64,000 nt of DNA, from the NCBI RefSeq assembly GCF_946408925.1, contig NZ_CAMJUE010000005.1:1-64000 (forward strand), in the 5' to 3' direction. Below, one piece after another: positions 1-7,256 of this stretch. Origin of the DNA: an uncultured Methanobrevibacter sp. Lineage in GTDB: Archaea > Methanobacteriota > Methanobacteria > Methanobacteriales > Methanobacteriaceae. The notes beneath the pieces were generated by a model. That model was not told where the DNA came from. It did not search any database and saw only the letters and a program-made list of their open reading frames with translations. Each line of letters begins with the position of its first letter. Position 1 is the first letter of the stretch. A program made the position numbers and the translations under genes.

Positions 1-8
1 CAATTCAT

Positions 9-32
9 CCACGACCTAAAAAGAGGTCGTGG
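9..32. other. perfect 9-bp hairpin near window edge
   Basis: The sequence CCACGACCT is followed by a 6-base loop and its exact complement AGGTCGTGG. It lies beside the folded region that starts near position 90. On either strand no long T-run follows at once, so it may be a processing or termination structure, or the edge of the same RNA. The strand cannot be decided. Confidence 0.5.
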
Positions 33-89
33 TATTCTTGCACGATTAAGATAAAAATTGCGAATTTTTTTGTAGTTAATTAATTCTGG

Positions 90-440
90 AAATAGCAACC
101 TAACCATAGCCATGTTATTAAGCGAGCCAATTCGCCCAGGCCGACTCCCACGCTGGAGCGTTAGCGGAGGCGTGGAGGGGAGGCCTGGGTGAATAGACTT
201 GGCGAACATAAACTATAGTGAGGAAACGACCATTTCCTGCCGGTTCCGTAAGTCATCAATGAAAAAAGTAGTTTTATTTAAACAGCACCACCATTATATG
301 CAGTCCGAGCTTTAGGTCGAACTGGATGCCTTGAACGATAGCGAAAGGCCTATACTATAGACTTAACAATAGTAAGTTCGTCAAGGTTCGAGGAATAGGA
401 GCTTGTCCCCTATTCCGAGTTTATGGTTTGGTATAGGTGA
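90..440. ncRNA. candidate structured RNA of unknown class
   Basis: No coding frame explains this stretch, which is far richer in G and C than its surroundings. Helices I can draw are all nested. An outer helix pairs 98-108 with 422-432 (one mismatch). A 13-bp helix pairs 130-142 with 182-194 and is extended inward by 149-153 with 170-174. A 10-bp helix pairs 198-207 with 376-385. A 7-bp helix pairs 213-219 with 354-360, and hairpins lie at 221-238 and 392-416. The result is a closed multi-arm junction. I looked for the conserved blocks of archaeal RNase P RNA (GGAAAGUCC-like and ACAGAA) and for the SRP RNA helix 8 motif (GGAAG..AGCA) on both strands and did not find them. The strand is undecided. 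It could be an unrecognised ncRNA or a structured leader. Confidence 0.45.
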
Positions 441-785
441 ATTCGTCAAAAAAATGATTAATGAATGCTGGATGAAAATATTTAATTATTATTAGTTCTA
501 AAAAAAAGTAGTGTAGAGAGAACATAAATGATACAACTTTCGCATGAGTTTTCATATAAACTCTCTCCAATTATAATTAATTATTAATTTCATTTTTTAA
601 GTTATATATAAATAGCTATTTTTAACATGTGAATTTAAGGAATCAATTTTTTGATTTATTTATAGAATAAAAGCAAATACTTATGTTAATTTCTTTGAAT
701 TTAAGTTTCAAGAAAGTAAAATCATTAAAATTAAACATTGTGTTATTATAAGTCATATTTTACATTTTAAAAAAAGTAATGGAAT
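441..785. other. AT-rich spacer, no gene seen
   Basis: This stretch between the folded region and the tRNA gene is strongly AT-rich and has stops in all frames at short intervals. A minus-strand TATA-like run near 475-490 could serve the folded region if that is read on the minus strand. I see nothing else supportable. Confidence 0.5.
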
Positions 786-858
786 GGGTCCGACGGGAAT
801 TGAACCCGCGACATCAAGGTTAAGAGCCAAGCGCTCTGCCAGACTGAGCTACGGACCC
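786..858 (-). tRNA. tRNA-Lys (anticodon CUU)
   Basis: The minus strand folds as a 73-nt tRNA without an encoded CCA. It has a 7-bp acceptor stem GGGTCCG/CGGACCC, a D arm with GCTC/GAGC, a T arm GCGGG/CCCGT around TTCAATT and a 5-nt variable loop. The anticodon loop is CTCTTAA, so the anticodon is CUU (lysine, codon AAG). The anticodon stem is odd: CTTGG faces CCTTG, giving two adjacent U-U mismatches in the middle of a 5-bp stem where Lys tRNAs normally pair fully. It is otherwise intact and probably functional. Confidence 0.9.
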
Positions 859-983
859 TTGATTTTTTTATAAAAATAATTATATGTTCTTCACCATATT
901 TAACTATTTTGTTTTGATATGATATTCTTAATCCAACTGGTTATGTTGTATCTTTAATTAATAATCAAATTAAATTATTTAAA

Positions 984-1196
984 TTAAAAATCATGTTTCA
1001 GTTCATCCAATAGAAATACATCTGCAATGAATTTTTGATTTAATGCCCTGGCGATTCGATTTGCATCAAGAAGGGTGACTTCGATTTGATTATTTTCTAT
1101 CGCAATCAAGTCTTCAAGTGAAATTCCAGTAATTTTAGACAGTTCCATTTGTGAAATATTGTTTTTTTGCCTCAATTCCCTTATTCTATTTTCCAT
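984..1196 (-). CDS. small XRE-family HTH DNA-binding protein
   Basis: This 70-residue protein is almost entirely one Cro/C1-type helix-turn-helix. It opens with RIRELRQKNNISQMELS, continues through the recognition-helix region GISLEDLIAIENNQ and has a conserved DANRIARAL helix. The start ATG is preceded by GGTCAT, a near match to the usual GGTGAT ribosome site. It stands alone between the tRNA gene and a secreted protein, so its targets cannot be read from context. It could be a free-standing repressor or the antitoxin half of a lost pair; no toxin-like neighbour is present. Confidence 0.8.
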   Translation of the reverse strand: MENRIRELRQKNNISQMELSKITGISLEDLIAIENNQIEVTLLDANRIARALNQKFIADVFLLDELKHDF

Positions 1197-1256
1197 ATGA
1201 TGACCTTAATGTAATGTATTTATTACATCTATTTTAGATTTTCATCATTAATAAAA

Positions 1257-1646
1257 TTAATTAGGAACTACAGTGACATTTCCCTCATAACTGCATCCCT
1301 TATATTTACCATTTCCGGCAAATGTGAAATCACCATAATAGTTCTCATCCCCTGCATCAGGCAAATACTCCACATTGGTAATTGTAAACTCACCTTTTTC
1401 ATCGGTTTGGGCATCAACTATTGTCCCCATCTGATAGCCTGGCTTGTGGAAGGTTATTGTTTGATTGGCAACACCATTGCTGTATGCATCCATAAGCATT
1501 CCTGAAAATGATCCGTTTTCCTGAACTTCTGTTTCATTGAGGATTATGAATGTGGAAACATCGTTGTTGAACTGGAACCAGAACACTCCCATGCATATTA
1601 CAAATGCAACCAACAAGATTATTAAAAAATAACTCTGTTTTTCCAT
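1257..1646 (-). CDS. membrane-anchored Ig-like/CarbD-like domain protein
   Basis: The predicted protein is about 129 residues. The start chosen is the ATG of MEKQSY because GGTGAA sits 6 bases upstream; an upstream in-frame start lacks such a site. A hydrophobic segment (residues about 5-24) acts as signal peptide or anchor. The rest looks like one extracellular beta-sandwich with the pattern seen in carboxypeptidase-regulatory and Ig-like domains: an opening GSFSGMLMDAYSNGVANQ strand pair, then TDEKGEFTITNV. The same 'N-terminal G.. plus TDE/DG.F' pattern recurs in the large adhesins of this window, so a cell-surface role is likely. The function is unknown. Confidence 0.6.
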   Translation of the reverse strand: MEKQSYFLIILLVAFVICMGVFWFQFNNDVSTFIILNETEVQENGSFSGMLMDAYSNGVANQTITFHKPGYQMGTIVDAQTDEKGEFTITNVEYLPDAGDENYYGDFTFAGNGKYKGCSYEGNVTVVPN

Positions 1647-1731
1647 TATTTTCACCTTACTATTATATTGGAAAAACAATAAAATAAATTTTACTTAAAT
1701 TTCAATTCACAATTAACCTGGCCAAATTAAT

Positions 1732-2151
1732 TCAATGATTTAAAATCGCTTCACGCACCTTATCGACTGCAATCTGTTTTTTTGCAGGATATGCCGCAAT
1801 CTTAATTTTCAGATGAATCGCATCTCCCTTATCAAGGACGGTTAGTTTTTCATCGAGAGCATCAGTTTTATCGAATCTTAAAAACCAGTTACCTTTCTCA
1901 TCAGTTTTGCGCTCCAAATCATCATTTAACTTATCCAGGTCAACACTTTCTAGAAGTGTATTAAAAAAAGCTTTTGTGTATCGTTTTTTAGAAACAACAC
2001 CTGTCAAAATAAGTATTTTATCTTCAAGTAATCCTTCAGCCTCTTCAGCTTCTATTTCAGCTTCGGGAAGAATGTTTAAAATGGCTTCGGAAATCTCATC
2101 AACACTTTCATTTTCATAAACGAAAGCTCTGAATTTTATATTATGAATCAT
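1732..2151 (-). CDS. RNA-binding exosome-associated protein (COG1325 type)
   Basis: The protein is about 139 residues from the internal ATG (MIHNIKFRAFVYENE); an upstream TTG three codons earlier is less likely. The pattern fits the archaeal RNA-binding family described as exosome-associated with a dsRBD-like fold (COG1325): an N-terminal IKFRAFVYENES strand, ILPEAEIE, a central GNWFLRFDKTDAL and a C-terminal KIKIAAYPAKK strand with short helix. It follows the L15e gene by 27 bases on the same strand, and this L15e/RNA-binding pairing is a known conserved archaeal arrangement. It probably acts in RNA processing or turnover. The assignment rests on pattern and context. Confidence 0.75.
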   Translation of the reverse strand: MIHNIKFRAFVYENESVDEISEAILNILPEAEIEAEEAEGLLEDKILILTGVVSKKRYTKAFFNTLLESVDLDKLNDDLERKTDEKGNWFLRFDKTDALDEKLTVLDKGDAIHLKIKIAAYPAKKQIAVDKVREAILNH

Positions 2152-2177
2152 TTTTATCAAAAAAAGGAAAAGAAGAA

Positions 2178-2735
2178 TTATAATTTTCTTCTTCTAGCTT
2201 GTTCTGAGCCTTTTCCTTTAGATTTGATTCCACGTCCTTTGTTACCAGCACTGGTTAAGCCTCTGAGAGCTCTATTAGTGTGTTTTTTGGAACAGATCCA
2301 ATTGATTTTTTTATCGTTAACGATAGAAGGACTGTTAGGATCAACTAAAATTACTTCATAATATTTATGTTTTCCTGTAGACCATACCCAGTAGGAGTTT
2401 AATACTTCCATGTTAGGGTATTTTTTAGCTACACGTTCTTCTGCAATTCTTTGAATTGATTTAGCTTGAGTAATTTTGTTTACACCCATTCTTTTAGGTT
2501 TACGACCATTGAAACGACGGGTTTTCCTTCTTCCACCACGTCTTACTCTGGTTCTAACTAAAACGAAACCTTTTTTAGCTCTGTAACCTAAACTTCTAGC
2601 TCTGTCGAGCCTGGTTGGTCTTTCAATTCTTTGAACTGCACCTTGTTTTGCCCATTTAGGGGCTCTTTGCCACATGAGTTCACGTACGTAGGACTCATCT
2701 GGGTTTTTCCATGCGTCTCTAATATATTTATACAT
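2178..2735 (-). CDS. rpl15e: 50S ribosomal protein L15e
   Basis: This 185-residue basic protein is a clear L15e. It begins [20 protein letters not shown], contains [19 protein letters not shown] and the arginine-rich [19 protein letters not shown], and ends [12 protein letters not shown]. The start used follows AAAGGTGTT; an upstream in-frame ATG would add 12 residues encoded by a GC-rich leader and is unlikely. It is a component of the large ribosomal subunit found in archaea and eukaryotes. It is first in a two-gene unit with the RNA-binding protein downstream. The upstream leader carries a palindrome and a GC-rich structured stretch that may regulate it. Confidence 0.97.
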   Translation of the reverse strand: MYKYIRDAWKNPDESYVRELMWQRAPKWAKQGAVQRIERPTRLDRARSLGYRAKKGFVLVRTRVRRGGRRKTRRFNGRKPKRMGVNKITQAKSIQRIAEERVAKKYPNMEVLNSYWVWSTGKHKYYEVILVDPNSPSIVNDKKINWICSKKHTNRALRGLTSAGNKGRGIKSKGKGSEQARRRKL

Positions 2736-2857
2736 AAATAACACCTTTTTGTTCAGCCACGAGGGCCACATCCATATGGGAACTTATCCCAAAAAAAGTA
2801 ATTATAACTGTTAAATTTTTAACAGTAATCAAATATTTGTTTTATGCATTTATAAAA
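2736..2857 (-). promoter_or_regulatory. promoter and structured leader of rpl15e
   Basis: A TATA-like TTTTATAAAT (minus strand, 2848-2857) places the transcript start about 25 bases downstream. Exactly there lies a 20-bp perfect palindrome, ACTGTTAAA-2-TTTAACAGT (2807-2826). The remaining leader up to the ATG holds a small TGGGA/TCCCA hairpin and a GC-rich GTGGCCCTCGTGGCTG stretch unusual in this AT-rich DNA. Operator or autogenous ribosomal-protein control are both possible; this is inference from position and symmetry. Confidence 0.5.
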
Positions 2858-3017
2858 GTATCGATGAAATTAAAGATACATTAATTTCTCTAAAATCAAA
2901 ATTTTTTACAACACAAAATTTGAATCAAGATTTTATTTTATTGAAATTCACAGAGAAAATTTAAAAAATATTCTCATTTTGTGCATCCTACATTATAAGT
3001 TAGGGCAACTCAATAAT

Positions 3018-3197
3018 TTAGATATAATCTGATTCCAATTTTTCAAGAAATTGTCCAATAGACTCTTCCCATTTTCGTAAATCTTCATCAGAAACACAAA
3101 CCGGTCTTTCAAGATTTACTTTAAATTCTTCAGGATATTTTGGAATCCCTCTACATTTGGACACATAACCAAATCGTTCTTTTATATTATTAGACAT
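3018..3197 (-). CDS. small acidic protein coupled to JAMM-like gene
   Basis: This 59-residue frame starts at an ATG whose first base is the last base of the preceding gene's stop (TAATG), so translation is coupled. The protein starts MSNNIKERFGYVSKCRG, has a CRGIPKYPEEF stretch and ends in a charged amphipathic helix (DEDLRKWEESIGQFLEKLE). It has two cysteines, no signal peptide and no membrane segment. I do not recognise a family. The coupling says it works with the membrane-anchored JAMM-like protein, perhaps as a cytosolic partner, inhibitor or immunity-like protein. Only the coupling is directly seen. Confidence 0.65.
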   Translation of the reverse strand: MSNNIKERFGYVSKCRGIPKYPEEFKVNLERPVCVSDEDLRKWEESIGQFLEKLESDYI

Positions 3198-3928
3198 TAC
3201 TGAATCTCCTTTTTAATTAAAAATAAATCGATTTCATTAATATTTTTATCAATATTATTTAACAGATAATCTCCAATATATAATTCTATCATAGAATTAA
3301 TAATATCTGCATCAACATACATTAATTTAATTTTATCATTAATACTATTCATATCTTTTGCAAGATGATATTGAAACTTTTGTCTAATCTCTTTTTCAAC
3401 ATTGCCTCTAAATCCAACAATCCAAAAAACATTAGGGGAAATAATAATTTCATAGTCTTCAAATTCATTGCTTAGAATATCAAAATTATCAGAAGATGGA
3501 AAAGAATAATAATTTTTCGGATGATTATGCAACGAAGCAATATATCGCTCTTTAAGATGAATTCGATCATATTGCCCACCAGTTTTATCTTCCTCACCTT
3601 TCCAACTGTATATCACTTCTCCAGTTGTATAATCAAAGTACAGCATCCATTCAACTTCCTCATTAACGGTTTTTCTGTAAAATTCATCAACCAATCTGCA
3701 AGCCTCATCGCAAAACTCATCCGGCAAATCTTGAGGATCAATTGACCCAACTGACTTATCAACCCTCAATAATTTATACTCCAACCAATCAGCATCGGGA
3801 AACTCGATACCGTCAAATGACAATACCAAACCTCCACTATCATCAGTAAAAAATCTTTTAAAATCCTCAACTGAAAAAAGAAATACAAAAAATCCAATTA
3901 TTAACAAAGCCAATTTCTTCAAAATCAT
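3197..3928 (-). CDS. membrane-anchored JAMM/MPN-like domain protein
   Basis: The protein is 243 residues. Residues about 3-20 are a single hydrophobic segment (LKKLALLIIGFFVFLFSV), so it is anchored or secreted. Around residues 135-150 is SLHNHPKNYYSFPSSDNFD, which matches the JAMM metal-binding signature H-x-H followed by S-x-x-D (here HNH ... SSDN). Such domains are zinc isopeptidases in MPN+ and RadC-like families, and JAB-type domains also occur in polymorphic toxins. The assisting glutamate cannot be placed with confidence. The C-terminal third is helical and not recognised. Its stop overlaps the start of a 59-residue partner. Possible roles are a membrane-bound peptidase or a toxin-like effector. 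Activity is inferred only. Confidence 0.55.
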   Translation of the reverse strand: MILKKLALLIIGFFVFLFSVEDFKRFFTDDSGGLVLSFDGIEFPDADWLEYKLLRVDKSVGSIDPQDLPDEFCDEACRLVDEFYRKTVNEEVEWMLYFDYTTGEVIYSWKGEEDKTGGQYDRIHLKERYIASLHNHPKNYYSFPSSDNFDILSNEFEDYEIIISPNVFWIVGFRGNVEKEIRQKFQYHLAKDMNSINDKIKLMYVDADIINSMIELYIGDYLLNNIDKNINEIDLFLIKKEIQ

Positions 3929-4044
3929 AAAGTATATTAACTTTTAAAGCATATAAAACAATCAGTTACGGATAAAAGCAATTTTACAGTCTCAAATCAA
4001 TATTTCAAAGATATACAATATTGTTATAAAAAAATAGTGAAAAA

Positions 4045-4059
4045 GGAGTTGGAAACTCC
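4045..4059 (-). terminator. hairpin terminator after DUF2149 gene
   Basis: On the minus strand GGAGTT-TCC-AACTCC is followed at once by TTTTT and further T-rich sequence. It lies just past the stop of the ExbD-like gene and ends the three-gene membrane cluster. Confidence 0.6.
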
Positions 4060-4067
4060 CATAATTT

Positions 4068-4367
4068 TTAACCCGATACCATCACAAGCTCACCTGTGGT
4101 CGGGTCTTCATATACCTTTCCGACTTCACTGTAGCCGCTGTCTTCAAGCCCTCCAGCATCAGTGTAGTTTTGGGAAAATGTTTCTGCTGTTGAAACGTCC
4201 TGTGTGGATTGGGATTGTGTTATCATATCTGGATTTGCAGATAATGCCATGATTGCAAAGATTAAAAACCCCAATGCCAGTACGAGCATTGCATCTGAAA
4301 GGTTATTCAATCCGCTCATCGGATCATCATCTACGGATTCTGAAATCCTTCTTCTTTTTCTAAGCAT
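4068..4367 (-). CDS. DUF2149 protein, ExbD/MotB-like channel partner
   Basis: The protein is about 99 residues from the ATG of MLRKRRRIS, chosen because GGTGA, which contains the upstream gene's stop, sits 6 bases ahead. It has a basic cytosolic N-terminus, one membrane helix in which an aspartate precedes the hydrophobic run (LSDAMLVLALGFLIF), and a short external domain. That layout, with Asp at the start of the single helix, is the hallmark of ExbD/TolR/MotB proton-channel partners. The adjacent ExbB-like gene supports the reading. The external part is only about 55 residues and lacks a peptidoglycan-binding domain, as expected in a pseudomurein-walled archaeon. Its energised partner is unknown. 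Confidence 0.75.
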   Translation of the reverse strand: MLRKRRRISESVDDDPMSGLNNLSDAMLVLALGFLIFAIMALSANPDMITQSQSTQDVSTAETFSQNYTDAGGLEDSGYSEVGKVYEDPTTGELVMVSG

Positions 4368-4372
4368 GATTT

Positions 4373-5014
4373 TCACCATCTGTTAATAGTTTCAAGTTCC
4401 GCTTCAGCAACAGTTTCAACATCAATCAGTTCGGCTTCATACCATTGCTTTTTGTATTTTGAAATTAAAAATGCAATGGCTCCTATGGTCAAACCGGTAA
4501 CTGTGGTGTCGAATGCAATTGTTAGGGATTGTGCAAGTGTTGCAATGTCCCCGGTTCCAAGTGCTGCAAGTCCTGGTCCCAGTGGTATTAAGGTACCGAG
4601 CAGTCCTAAACTTGGACCTACACAAACAAGAATATCAGTCTTATTGGTTTTTTTGATTAGTCTTGTCTCCTCTGCGGAAATCAGTTCGCTTGCAAGTGCT
4701 TTTCTTGCATCAGGTCCGATGTCATGGTTGTCTGCTATTCTTGTTAGAACTTCCTTTTGATAATCGAACAAATTGCTGTTACTTACTTCCTCTTTCATCT
4801 GGTCTACATTGGATGAAAATGAAACTCTTCTTACCAAATCCTCCAAATCTCTTGAACTTATGGATTTTCTTGAAATGAATTCATTGATCAATCCTCCGAA
4901 AGATAAAATAACTATAACTATTCCAATTACAAGCAAGACTATAACCGGAGTCAGAAGACTTTCGGAAATTATATGAATCAATGAGGTCAGTGTTTCAGTT
5001 CCCTGAATTATCAT
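4373..5014 (-). CDS. MotA/TolQ/ExbB proton channel family protein
   Basis: This 213-residue membrane protein has one N-terminal helix (about 20-45), a cytoplasmic helical region with many charged residues, and two C-terminal helices. These carry the family pattern: GPSLGLLGTLIPLGPGLAAL, then SLTIAFDTTVTGLTIGAIAF. That is the MotA/TolQ/ExbB signature in which small residues and threonines line the pore. It overlaps the upstream membrane protein gene by 4 bases and abuts the DUF2149 gene, so the three are one operon. In bacteria such channels drive outer-membrane transport, flagella or lipid/cell-wall work; here no outer membrane exists, so the work done is unknown. Confidence 0.85.
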   Translation of the reverse strand: MIIQGTETLTSLIHIISESLLTPVIVLLVIGIVIVILSFGGLINEFISRKSISSRDLEDLVRRVSFSSNVDQMKEEVSNSNLFDYQKEVLTRIADNHDIGPDARKALASELISAEETRLIKKTNKTDILVCVGPSLGLLGTLIPLGPGLAALGTGDIATLAQSLTIAFDTTVTGLTIGAIAFLISKYKKQWYEAELIDVETVAEAELETINRW

Positions 5015-5661
5015 GAATTTCCTCCTTTATTATCATTTATAACAACGCCCACCACCAAAACAACAATGATTCCAATTATGACATAAATCAGCTGATAAGT
5101 TGGAGTTAAAATTAGAAACGGACTAAACATTGTGTAATCCAGGTTTCTTGTTGAATTGTAGGTCAATGCAAAAATAAACATCAATATTGAAGACAGTGAC
5201 ATGTATTCGCCTACAATTACTGAGTATTGTCGTTTTGCATGACGCAATAATTTTGTAAGCTGATAAACAATAAACATTATTAAAAAAACGAATAAGGAAT
5301 ATGATACTGTGCTAGAAATATCAAGAGTTGATTGGGATGCAAACAGCACCACAGACATGAAATATACAGCAGACACTACATATAACGGTAATTTAAAGTT
5401 ATCTGTTTTTACATAATAAACTGTTGAAGCGAATATTAAAATAGCAATCACCAGGAATATGTAGCTGAAATTATCCAATAAAAAGATTTGTTGAATTTCC
5501 AGATAACCTGAAGCGTATATTAAAAGGAATGTCATGACTGAAAACATCAATGATGCCATTATCAGTTTGATGTTGTTTAACCTGTAATTTCCAAAAATCA
5601 AGGAAATATTGGCAGCGAATAAGACCAACAGTATTAATAAGTATCCTCCAATCAAGTCCAT
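5011..5661 (-). CDS. polytopic membrane protein of ExbB-like operon (DUF2162-like)
   Basis: This 216-residue protein is hydrophobic throughout, with about seven predicted membrane helices and few charged residues outside short loops. It is first in the three-gene cluster with the ExbB-like and DUF2149 proteins and overlaps the next gene. No catalytic motif is visible. The archaeal family DUF2162 is known to travel with ExbB/DUF2149 genes and is a plausible assignment, but I cannot confirm it by eye. It may be the transporter or envelope component energised by the proton channel. Confidence 0.6.
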   Translation of the reverse strand: MDLIGGYLLILLVLFAANISLIFGNYRLNNIKLIMASLMFSVMTFLLIYASGYLEIQQIFLLDNFSYIFLVIAILIFASTVYYVKTDNFKLPLYVVSAVYFMSVVLFASQSTLDISSTVSYSLFVFLIMFIVYQLTKLLRHAKRQYSVIVGEYMSLSSILMFIFALTYNSTRNLDYTMFSPFLILTPTYQLIYVIIGIIVVLVVGVVINDNKGGNS

Positions 5662-5873
5662 CTTTTCAACCTTATCCCTTATCTAATTAAATATTAAACA
5701 ACATGAATATATAAACATATCGTAATGAATAATTTAAAAATAAATTTAAGTAATAAAAATTTCCTAAATTAATAAAATAAGAATTAAAATTAGTTAAACT
5801 AAAAACAAAGATTAAATTTTGAAAAATATGAAAAAATAGATAAAATTAAAAGAAAAATAAAATACAATGTAAA

Positions 5874-6443
5874 TTATTCTTCAATTAATTCATAATAAGA
5901 ACCTTCCGCACATGACCTGCAAACTGGCTTTCCACCAATCAACTTATGCCTGCCGTCAGACACCTTTTCGCCACAGACTGAACAGAAGACAGTGGTGTAA
6001 GGTTTACCCGGCATATCGCCCGGACCCAATTCAATTTTAACCCTGTCAACCTTGAAGAGTTCCTCAGGAGGTGTGCGTCTGAAACGTGCAATCATTTCCT
6101 CCTTTGTTTCCTCATCCTTGAATTTCTTGTTTGCATCGGCATCTGTGATTCTTAATGCCTCACCAGTGTCCTGATTCATGAAAGTGGCTGCGAATTTTCC
6201 ATAATACATCTGTTTCAGTGTTCTTTTACCCATGGAACATCCTGTAACTGACTGTACAGCATCAGACATGCACCTGTCGATTTCAAGAAATACAATCAGG
6301 TTTTTATGCCTTTCATTTAATGGCATTCCAAGCAGTTCCAGACCGTACATTGCAAGTTTTGTTCCGATTGCGATTCCACCACAGATATGTCCATGAAATT
6401 CTCCAGCCTTTGCCAGCTGATCCTCATAATCCTTTTCATTCAT
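5874..6443 (-). CDS. FmdE-family protein with C-terminal zinc ribbon
   Basis: The protein is about 189 residues. The start is the ATG of MNEKDYEDQL, since GGTGAT lies 4 bases upstream and the GTG inside that site is not a likely start. Residues about 15-40 hold the FmdE signature FHGHICGGIAIGTKLA (H-G-H-x-C). SVTGCSMGKRTL and the C-terminal CSVCGE..CRSC zinc ribbon complete the family pattern. FmdE proteins are linked to molybdenum/tungsten formylmethanofuran dehydrogenase, but many are free-standing. This one follows an ABC importer of the metal-chelate class by 9 bases, so handling of an imported metal or cofactor is likely. Confidence 0.85.
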   Translation of the reverse strand: MNEKDYEDQLAKAGEFHGHICGGIAIGTKLAMYGLELLGMPLNERHKNLIVFLEIDRCMSDAVQSVTGCSMGKRTLKQMYYGKFAATFMNQDTGEALRITDADANKKFKDEETKEEMIARFRRTPPEELFKVDRVKIELGPGDMPGKPYTTVFCSVCGEKVSDGRHKLIGGKPVCRSCAEGSYYELIEE

Positions 6444-6452
6444 AGTTATCAC

Positions 6453-7256
6453 CTATAAGTCTAATTTTAAGTTTGTCTTTAATGGTACACAAACCTTTCT
6501 TTTGCCACCCAAATCCATCAGCCTAACATCAATGGAATATGCCTTTCGCAAATTTTCCTCTGTCACCACATCATCGGGAGTTCCAAAATCAATGAATCCT
6601 CCGTCTTTCATGATTGCCACTTTTGTTGAACTTAAAAAAGCATGATCCGGAAAATGTGATGACATTATGATTGAAAGACCAGATTTTGAGAGGTTGTCAA
6701 TTATTTCCAAAAGCTTTATCTGATTTCCGAAATCCAAATGGGATGTCGGCTCATCCAAGATTAATATATCCGGCTTTTGGCACAACACCCTTGCAAGAAA
6801 TACAAGTTGTCTTTCACCACCGCTTAGGTTGGTGTATTCCTTGTCCTTTAAATCTTCAATTCCCAATATTTTCAATGATTCAAGTGCTATCCTTTTGTCA
6901 TCTTCTTTTGGGGAATCTGTCAGGTTAAGGTATGGTGCCCTTCCCATCAGCACCACATCAAATACCTTGAATGGAAATGATGGAACATGTGCCTGAGGAA
7001 TATAACCGACATGTTTTGAAATCTGCCTGAATGAGAGTTTCGTGATGTTTTCACCATTGATGAGTATTTCACCTGAGCTGATGTCATGCAAGCCGTTAAG
7101 GCATTTTATCAGAGTGGTTTTTCCGGTTCCGTTTGGCCCTAGAATGCATAACACATCACCCTTATCAATGGAAAAACTGATATTTGAAAATATTTCATCC
7201 CCGTCATAGTCGAAGGAGATGTTTTTTGCTTCAAACAGTTTGTTTTCTATGACCAT
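6453..7256 (-). CDS. ABC transporter ATP-binding protein, FecE/BtuD type
   Basis: This 267-residue ATPase has every required motif. Walker A is GPNGTGKTT (about residue 40), the Q-loop region is YIPQAH, the signature is LSGGERQ, Walker B is ILILDEPTSH, and the switch histidine lies in SSHFPDHA. The sequence type is that of metal-chelate importers (iron siderophore, haem, cobalamin or molybdate). It overlaps the permease gene by 10 bases and precedes the FmdE-family gene. Cytoplasmic, it would drive uptake through the permease. Confidence 0.92.
   Translation of the reverse strand: MVIENKLFEAKNISFDYDGDEIFSNISFSIDKGDVLCILGPNGTGKTTLIKCLNGLHDISSGEILINGENITKLSFRQISKHVGYIPQAHVPSFPFKVFDVVLMGRAPYLNLTDSPKEDDKRIALESLKILGIEDLKDKEYTNLSGGERQLVFLARVLCQKPDILILDEPTSHLDFGNQIKLLEIIDNLSKSGLSIIMSSHFPDHAFLSSTKVAIMKDGGFIDFGTPDDVVTEENLRKAYSIDVRLMDLGGKRKVCVPLKTNLKLDL

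Noticed and set aside
90-440. Identity of the folded region as RNase P RNA or SRP RNA
   Set aside because: The conserved blocks of both families were looked for on both strands and not found; the arm order also does not fit the SRP rod.
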